Assembly (NCBI GenBank): GCA_037039685.1 | Contig: JAWNGF010000003.1 | Location: forward strand, 3,756,571 to 3,820,570 | Origin: Ceratobasidium sp. AG-K | Taxonomy: Eukaryota > Basidiomycota > Agaricomycetes > Cantharellales > Ceratobasidiaceae | Reading direction: 5' to 3' | Length of the DNA: 64,000 nt | In this document: positions 56,334 to 64,000 of the stretch, piece by piece | Numbering within the stretch: position 1 is the first letter of the stretch | How the letters are laid out: the number at the start of each line of letters is the position of its first letter | Notes under the pieces: model-generated | The model's input: the letters and a program-made list of their open reading frames with translations, nothing else | Told to the model about the DNA's origin: nothing | Databases searched by the model: none | Program-made: the position numbers and the translations under genes

Positions 56334-56840
56334 CAACTTCATATTTTCCTCATTCCGTTCTTTCCTTTTATGTACATACAGGCCGCTTAAATCATACTCT
56401 CGCTGACATTTCAACCGGTCATTCTAGCCTCGGATACCTGCTTTTCCGGGTGCGTTATGGACTGAATGTTGTGTCCCTCACCCGCATCAAGCATGATTCT
56501 TGATGCTGTTTTACATCTCCCCTGCCAGTCCTTATCCTCCAGCTGGACCCCGCCATCTTCTATCCGTGTGTCTGAGAAGAAACAGGAGCGAACCGTCTTA
56601 GGCAGGTGGTCATTTAATAGGTCATCTTAAAGTATGGAACCCAATAATAGCGTCAGTGTGATTTGTATTATATCCCAGGGACAATTAGACGCCCTGCATC
56701 TGAGCGGACAAACAATACATCACAATTACATTGCGATATAGCCTTAGTCCATCATCTTCGTCGATCCAAACACAGCCACCAGCCTCAAACCCGACCCGCC
56801 ATCCCACCTGGATTTGTATACGTTCTCTGCCACGCTATTA
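56334..56840. other. Spacer between receptor 1 and the EST1/SMG7-like 3' end
   Basis: 3' flanks of two convergent units. No gene seen. Confidence 0.45.
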
Positions 56841-59800
56841 CTACGACTTCGCTGGGCGCCAACACCTCCCTCGAGACATCATTTCGTTCAGGCCATGGAG
56901 ACCGCGCAGAATTTTGCTTGATATTGAGTTGGCCCGCATAGATCCGGTTCGAGGACACCCCGAGCTGTGCTGAACCCGACACCTCTTAAGGTGCAGGGGT
57001 CCAGATTGACGTTGTTCCGGATAGAGACGCGACCCGCATGTGTGCATCGAAGAAGGTCGATAGAGGCTCATGTAGCCTGCCGCCAGAGTATAGAAGGGCG
57101 CTGGGGAACGGATAGGTCGAGTTGGTGCCGGAAAACGAGGAGGGACGACTGGAGAATGAAGGGAAAGGCGACGGCGAGGGGATGTTCTGATTTGATCGTG
57201 GGCTGAAAGCTTTGTGCCGCGGACTCTGGGGTGGGTGTGCAGGGCACGCTGAGCTCTGTGTGTGCGCGGTAGCAAGAAGGACGGCGTTGGTCCAGGTACG
57301 GACATGGTCCTGCCTACGAATGGTGTGGTCGAGGTGATCACGCTCGATGGTTCGCTACCTGATACGCTTGGCACGTTCAGGAACGTAGGAGTCCCATTGA
57401 GTACATGGTTCAGCAGGTCTTCGGTCGTGGTTCCAGCTCTCTTTGGTAGGGGCGTTTGATTCGGTTGGGCAGCTCGATTGTTTGACCCGATAGAGAGGAA
57501 CGATGGAGTGGGTGGTGGCCAGGCCGGCACAACACCGGGCTCTGCAAGGGGGGATGGTGACTCTGGCGGAGACGTCGAGACACTTCTTTACACATAGGCT
57601 CAGACATCAGCTAATCAAACCGTGTGAACCAGCCAATGGACACTTACACTTGTCGATGAGTGTAGCGCTGGGGATACAGGATCTGTTCTTCGTCATCCTC
57701 ATCCTCGGTCAGCACCGCATCCATCGCAAGCCGAACTGGGTCATCTTCAGTTCGTGTGCTCACGGTTGCACGGTCATCGTCCAGATCCGGAAGTTCGTCA
57801 TCATCGTCGAGCGGTTCCTCGACGTGATCCGACTCAGACTCATCATCCAAGCGCCCTGTCTCCTGTTGCTCCCAGTTCGTGTAGTGCGCGTGATCTCTGA
57901 CCGGCTGGCCTGACTGTTGAGCGTCAAACACAAAGTCTTGTCCAGCGATAAAGACGGGGGATTCCTACGGAGTGGGGTTGTGGGTATAGCGCCAGTACAA
58001 ACAGCCAAGCAACCAACGTACCGGCAAGCTGGTGATGTACTTGCCGTCGACGATCAAGTCCCGGATTCGCATCAGCTGCTCTTCATTCGGATGCACGCTC
58101 GCCCCATCCACCTCCTCCCTCTCGGTTTCACCCTTGGACCCAGTCGAACTCCATCTGAGAGGCGAGAAACCCCTCATGTCAATATCTTCTTCCAGCTGAA
58201 CCATCCAAGGTGAAAGAAGCTCGAGCGGAAACGCAGCCACCAGCATGGACTCGAACGATGCCAATGCCCGCCAGATCGACGCCGCGTTGGGTCGCAGCAC
58301 AGACAGGTCGCCTTCAGTCGGAGTTTCAGCGGAATACTGCTGGATGTATTTGGCGTTTGCTTTGATCCACTTGGTTGCAATCCGTAGTGCGGGTAAGGTA
58401 CGCCGAAAAGTGCCGGTAATCCGTTGAGCGAGGGGTAGTGGTCTCCGACACCCTGGTCACTAGCTTCCGCAACTTCGCGTACCCCCTCCTGAATTTCGCG
58501 GGTCCCGATCTCGAGCAAAACAGTACAAAGTGAGAGTACATGAGCAGTGATGGTGGATTCGAGGGGAATATCTTCATTTGGTTCGTCGTCCCGTGCTTTG
58601 CCCTTGCTTCGCCTGCTGTTCAGCCGTCGTGTCGTCCTGTTCAAACATTCGGACACTTCAGAGCGCTCCCAAAGCCAAGACCAGGACATGAACGATTGTC
58701 GCCGTAGGTAGCAGTCTCCGAGCAATCAGAGACTCGAAGCTTGCAAGAACGTTGTGGGTGTGCTGTGCCAGCTTGGCGGGTCTATGATGATAAAGGACTG
58801 GGTTAGGTGACGCTGTCTGACCCGATCCGTGCCTGGAGTGTGCTTACCGGCATTTTCCAGTCCACAGAGCATGCAGTAGCACGACGTCCTGCTTGAACTT
58901 GCTCTCCAGGTCCTTCGATCCATCAATGTCGACCACAGTTTTGCCGTTCCGGGCCTTTCCTTTCCTGCCACCCCACTCCATTTCGGATCATTATTTGCGT
59001 TCCCGTCTGCCTCTTGAGCTCTCCGCGTTCGCCACAGGTCTCGGTCTACCTCAAGGCACTTGCTCAGCGGCCTGACCAAGCTATCCTGAGCGGTCGGAAA
59101 TGGCTTCCGCACACAAAGCACACGATAGTAGTTGAGTGCGGCCTCGAAATAATCATGTTGGTTGGCATACACACTCGCGGGTTGGTTAAACGGGTTTCCT
59201 GCGCCCAGCAATTCAGAAAAGGCACAAACAGAAATGACAAGAGGGCGTACCGTAGTCAGGGAGCAGAAGCCGGGCCTGAACGTAGAATGCCTCTGCCTTG
59301 GCGTATGGTTTCTCATGGGATCTGTCGCTTCCCTTGTCCCTGCCTCTTCGTCCGCCCCGGGACCGTTTGCTGCCGGCGTCGGTCTTGCTCTTGTTGGGAT
59401 GGGTACCATATTGTTCACGATGACGAGCGAGATTAACGAGGTGGATAAGAGGTCGAAAGACGGTGAGGAGTTTGTTAGATCGTTGTTCCTGGGTTGTTGG
59501 GGAATGACTGGCAGCAACGACCTCGTCTAATCCACCTGTGCTCGTCCCAATGGCTTGCCGTCGTGCGAGCGTCTCACGGTTCTCAAACTCCACTACGTTC
59601 ATCTCGAGCGCCGCCAGAGCATTGTTTGCCTCGGTCGGCCCATGGACACGAGCGAGTCTAGACGCGATTCCAGACCAGAATGACCCCTCGAACGCTAGGA
59701 AAGCTAGGAATTTCTGGAGCATCTTCCTGTTTTCAACGACATTCTTGTTGTTGGCGGGCGACGATTGGACGGGGTCGATACGCACGCGATAACGTGTGAT

Positions 59801-60430
59801 GAGAGCATATGAGGTGTCTGTCCAGAGCGCCTGGTCGACCGAGTGTGCTTGTCGCGCAACGGGGAAATCAACTCGGGTTTCTTTGTAATTTCGGTGGATA
59901 CTGTTATCGTTTAACACTGGAGAACAATAGGGGGGTGTAGGCTCACCGTTTAAACTGAATGTCAATCTCATCATCTCAAGGACCCCGCAACTGTAGCTCT
60001 CCACGAAAGTCAGCCACCAGGCCTTTGAGCTCGCTACATATTTACGCTCATCATTCTGTGGTCGTTGAGGATGTATGAGACTCACCATGATGTTTCGGGT
60101 GGAACAGTCATCGTGGAGAGCCTGACAATCGCCAATAGTTGAGTTCGTCCGTGGGATTGGCGAGCACCGCGAATCAACCGACACGACTGGGTTGTCTCGA
60201 AACAATCCCACCGGACCGACACGGGCGTGGAAACGGAAATAGAAGCGGACCCAGACGCAGCCATTACGAGGAGAAGAGGTGCAAACTCTGAGGAAATAAC
60301 AGTAGTCAGCGAGCGAACGAGTCTCGCGGGATGCGCAGGCAGAACCTCGCTGTGCAAATGAATGGACTCGCTCCGACGCTACTCGGGTGATCCTGCGGTC
60401 CAGAATCCTTCGGACGTGCAAAACTCCATG
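56841..60430 (-). pseudogene. EST1/SMG7-like gene, apparently frameshifted (copy 2)
   Basis: EST1/SMG5-7 proteins have a 14-3-3-like TPR domain and act in nonsense-mediated decay and telomere function. Segments in order on the minus strand: DTSYALITRYRVR and FLAFEGSFWSGIASRL (about 59.7 kb); LARHREQYGTH and AFYVQARLLLPDYG; after an intron, NPFNQPASVYANQHDYFEAA (EST1 DNA/RNA-binding domain start); TAHVLSLCTVLLEIGTREI; LPALRIATKWIKANAKYIQQ; LLSPWMVQLEEDIDMRGFSP; VFIAGQDFVFDAQQSG; then an acidic stretch and a Ser/Pro-rich tail with FLSIGS and FLNVPSVSGS. The family order is complete, but changes of frame near 58995, 58680 and 58450 are too close together for introns. I call it a pseudogene; sequencing errors or missed short introns are the alternative. 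Ends are approximate. Confidence 0.6.
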
Positions 60431-61208
60431 GTCTGGGAGCCCAAGACCTCGAGCCCCAATTGATTCATGGACACGGTCGACTCCTAAGATCCTGCACTCG
60501 GCCGCTTCCTTGACGACTGGGGATGCCGAATAATTTTTGGCGTACTGGTGCCCTTTGACAATATCTCTACGCTGGGCGGGTAATGCCAAGGATGGGCCAC
60601 GACGAACAAAAGCCGAGCAGCGAGGGTGGAGGTGTTGTTGGACCGTGGCGTTCTGCCTAACAGGTGGGTTGGAGACAGATTCCGCGTTCATTCTGAGTGC
60701 TTCATATTATTCAGCTACAGGCGACTAAATGGAGAAGAGTGCCTTTACCATTTGGATGTTCACCATGTCCTAGTCTCCCAAGTCCAGCCTCCCATCATTC
60801 ACCGCTTGTCCTGCCCGATCTGTGACAGTTGAGGAAGTATCATAGGCTGGTTACGCGGTGTAAAGTTGACTAACGAGAGAGGATGTGCCATACGGGGTCT
60901 AAGTGTGGTGGTCGACCAAATGAAACTCACCTGAACAAGTCAGCGCTTATGCCTGATCACAAACTCTAATCCTGCAAGCAGAAGCCGCGATGAATGGTAG
61001 CTATAGAGTTATGTGCCACGGTTCATCGACGGAAAAGGTTACTTCTTGTTTGTGCTCCCCATGAGCATTTCAAGAACCTCTACCGCCGACAGACAATTTA
61101 TACGAACAGATACCAGGAGTGGAAGCTGCGACAACTTCCTAAATGAGTGAGAGTATTTCAAATATAACCGAGTGTAGCGCTTGGGCTGTCCCCTTGACCT
61201 CGTCGACC
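60431..61208. other. Head-to-head intergenic region, EST1/SMG7-like and receptor 2
   Basis: Corresponds to 50986-51415 in the first copy; both share the stretch before the receptor ATG (GGGCTGTCCCCTTGACCTCG). No gene seen. Confidence 0.5.
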
Positions 61209-64000
61209 ATGGCATCCTCACCTTCCGGAAAATCAAAGTCTCCAGGCATGAAAGAACGAATGAAACAGAGATTTAGTCGTTTTAAAAGCCCATTCCAACG
61301 CTCCTCCTCAGATCCTGGAGAATCCCCAAGTCCAGCGGCCAGTCCTGGTCCCTCCATTTCCAACCTACCCGCACCCCCAAGTCCACTGCCTATCGCTCAA
61401 TCCACGCTCTCACCCCCGGCAGCACCCACTACTCAAAATCAATCAGCTATATCGCTACTGAGTCCGAACCCCGGGCTTGCGTACCCTCCATCCATTGCGA
61501 GCGCCAAACCCAGCATCGCGCATGAAATTGGGCAAGCAGCTGCCAGCGGCTTGAGCTCGGCCCTCCAAGCGCTGAAGATTAGCGCACAAGCGTTTACACC
61601 ATTGGCACCGGTCGTTGATGAACTATTGTCGGTTCTGGACATCGTGAAGGTACGGTATGCCTAGATCGGGATCTATGGGTGGGAGCTAAAGTCATTGCAG
61701 GCATCGACAAAGAACCAAGAGGAATACGATGAGCTTACGTCAAGACTTACTAAAATGGCCGAGACAATACAGGGATATATGGGCAAGCTCACCTCCGAAG
61801 ATCAAAAGGGTAGCGCCGCACGCATGCTTGGGTAAACGCTAATGGCTGCGGTTTGGGGACGTATACTGATGTGGGCATGTAGCTCGATCCAAGCGGAACT
61901 GGGACACATCCAACAACAGCAAGGCCGTTCCAAGGGGAAACGCATACTCGAGACGAACAAGGACCAAGATGATGTGATCAAGCGCTACCGACAGGTCGAG
62001 GCGCTATTCCAACAGCTGCAGGTAGGTTCCAGCTCCGCGGAGTGCTCGACCTGCTGATAACGCGAGGCCAGAACGATATCTGCCTCAGAGCACTGGAGAA
62101 TACCAGTAAAGAGCATGTGGTAAGTCCAACGTACCAGTATGCAGCGGTGAACCACATCTTATGCTTTGCCTTCCAGAAATCGCTCCTTCAAGGGCTATCT
62201 GCAGTTGATGATGCATGGTATGACTCGACCTACTCTACTACCATCCAGCGTCGTGGATGTACGGCAGAGACACGTGAACAGGTTCAGGCGGACCTTCAGA
62301 AATGGATAGGAGACCCCAATGGCGCCAAGATCTACTGGATGAACGGCATGGCGGGAACCGGGAAAACAACGATCGCATACAGTCTATGCGAGTGGCTGGA
62401 AAAGAACCAGCGGCTGGGTGGCAGCTTCTTTTGCTCTCGCGTATCATCCTCATGCCGAAACGTCAACTCAATACTCCCCACCATCGCATATCAGCTTGCA
62501 CGATATTCACCGAGTTTTCGTTCTGCGTTGTGCCAGGTTCTGGACAGTAACCCAGATGATGGGAAACGTAACGTCGTGAAGCAGTTCGAGAAGTTGCTAC
62601 AGGATCCAATGAAAACGGCAGGGGACACTATCCCGGAAGGGGTGGTTATCGTAATCGATGCGCTGGACGAGTGTGAGGATGACTATAGCGTACGGCTCAT
62701 CCTCGGAACGCTCTTGAAACTCGGATCGAAGCTTCCAGTCAAGTTCTTCATCACTAGTCGACCCGAATCCGGAATCCGAAATAAAATGATGTCACCGGGC
62801 GGATATTCGCCAACGGTCCTACACCTTCATGACATCGAGCAGTCGATCGTCGAGGAAGATATCAAGAAGTACCTGGTCGAAGCCTTTGAGGAGATGACCC
62901 CACCCCCATCCCGCGCCGAAATAGAGCAATTGACGAAGCTAGCCGGAAGGCTGTTCATCTACGCTGCAACAGTGGTTCGATACGTCCTACCCGACAAGGG
63001 GCCCAGTAGCCCAGCTGTACGGCTAAAGGCAGTGTTGGGTGCGAACCGTCACGAGACGCAAAAGACACAATTGACCCAGAGATACAAACACCTCGACGAC
63101 TTGTACAGCGCTGTGCTCGAAGCAGCTTTTGGTGGCGAAGGCGCTGAAGTAGGTGAAATCAATACGACGCGACTCGTGCTTTGGACAGTGGTATGCGCCA
63201 AGGAACCCATGTCGATCCCAACACTGTCGACGTTTCTGTCCGTTTCCGAGGGGGAGGTGTCATCGGCGTTGCATCCGTTACTATCGGTGCTCCATGTATC
63301 CGAGTCGAATGGGCTGATATCCACGTTGCACGCATCGTTCCCAGACTATATGCTCGATCACTCACGCTCCGGGAGGTTTTACTGCGATGAAGTGGCTCAG
63401 AGTTGCTTTTTGGCGGATCGTTGCCTGGATGTAATGAAAGAGCATCTTCGGTTCAACATCTGCAGCCTAGAGTCATCATTCGTGTTCGACAGCGATGTAA
63501 CCGAGTTGGAGGATCGTATCAGAGCCAATATCTCACCATCCCTATACTACGCATGCCGGTACTGGGGAGAACACCTGTGTCACGGATCGGATGCCACTAT
63601 ACTATATGACAAGCTGGGCGAATTCTTTAGGTGTAGGCTGCTTTTCTGGCTGGAGGTTCTGAACCTCAAACGACGCGTCGTAGAGGGTGTGTCAGTTCTG
63701 AGCCAAGCAGAGATATGGTTAACGGTGAGCACAGCAGGTTAAGCAATTGAGTAGACATACTGAGATTGCGCGGCAGTCGCGGCAGTCTACACGGGCTTCA
63801 AGACATCTTCAAGACCTAGCTAATGACGCACATGATTTTATGAGACGATTTGCAGCCAGCGCGTGCGGAAGGAGTACACCGCATATATACATCTCGGCAA
63901 TCCCAATGTCTCCGAAGTCAAGCTTAGTATACAAGTGCTACCGGAAACGACTTCAGGGATTATTGGGGGTGAAGGGAACGGCAATGGAACAGCGGCAACA
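61209..64000 (+). CDS. NACHT-WD40 NLR-like receptor 2, 5' part (cut by window edge)
   Basis: Close paralogue of receptor 1, with the same exon plan: 61209-61649, 61701-61831, 61883-62021, 62072-62119, 62177-63724, 63786 to beyond 64000. Spliced, it is open through the first 840 or so codons. P-loop GMAGTGKTT, Walker B VIVIDALDEC and FFITSRPE are all present. Exon 3 ends in CAG with a clean TAG acceptor upstream, unlike receptor 1. The last visible residues match those just before the WD40 array of receptor 1, so a WD40 array probably begins within the next 100 bp. Looks functional as far as seen. Confidence 0.9.

Overview
The window is nuclear DNA of a filamentous basidiomycete. Genes carry many short GT-AG introns (about 45-85 nt), some exons are only 5-24 nt long, and TATA boxes lie close to start codons. 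The gene content fits Agaricomycetes: TPR-CHAT proteins, NACHT-WD40 receptors, PL4 lyases, a TOK-type K+ channel and a chromodomain Ty3 retrotransposon. A plant-associated Ceratobasidiaceae/Rhizoctonia-like fungus is my best guess; this is inference, not a search result.

Layout. 1-473 (-): 5' end of a thaumatin-like protein gene. 1132-6985 (-): TPR-CHAT gene 1, followed upstream by a decayed alanine aminotransferase (ALT). 6986-10080: gene-poor, with a fold-back repeat. 10086-17031 (-): a complete, young Ty3/gypsy chromovirus with LTRs, GTATT target duplication, gag, pol, two extra ORFs, a putative -1 frameshift site and a putative self-primer. 17149-24210 (-): second TPR-CHAT plus ALT block, here with an intact ALT, with a U6 snRNA-like sequence between the two genes. 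25076-42209: conserved genes: TOK channel (+), RAD7 (-), three tandem rhamnogalacturonan lyases (+), zuotin-type J protein (+) and an App1-type phosphatidate phosphatase with a GPI-like tail (+). 42419-42808: two identical intron-containing tRNA-Pro(UGG) genes facing each other. 43708-48156 (+): TPR-CHAT gene 3. 49230-64000: a duplicated pair made of an EST1/SMG7-like sequence (-, broken in both copies) and a NACHT-WD40 receptor (+). The first receptor is full length but has a nonsense codon at position 237; the second is open but runs off the window.

How it fits together. Both flanks are duplicated, fast-evolving loci for likely self/non-self recognition or regulated cell death (TPR-CHAT proteases, NACHT-WD40 receptors). 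The centre holds housekeeping and secreted plant-cell-wall genes. The most striking signals are the near-identical 129-bp WD40 array whose differences sit in a few codons, the three TPR-CHAT paralogues with 19, 13 and 16 repeats, and the self-priming, frameshifting architecture of the chromovirus.

Gene models were spliced by hand using reading frame, splice consensus and comparison between paralogues inside the window. No database search was possible.
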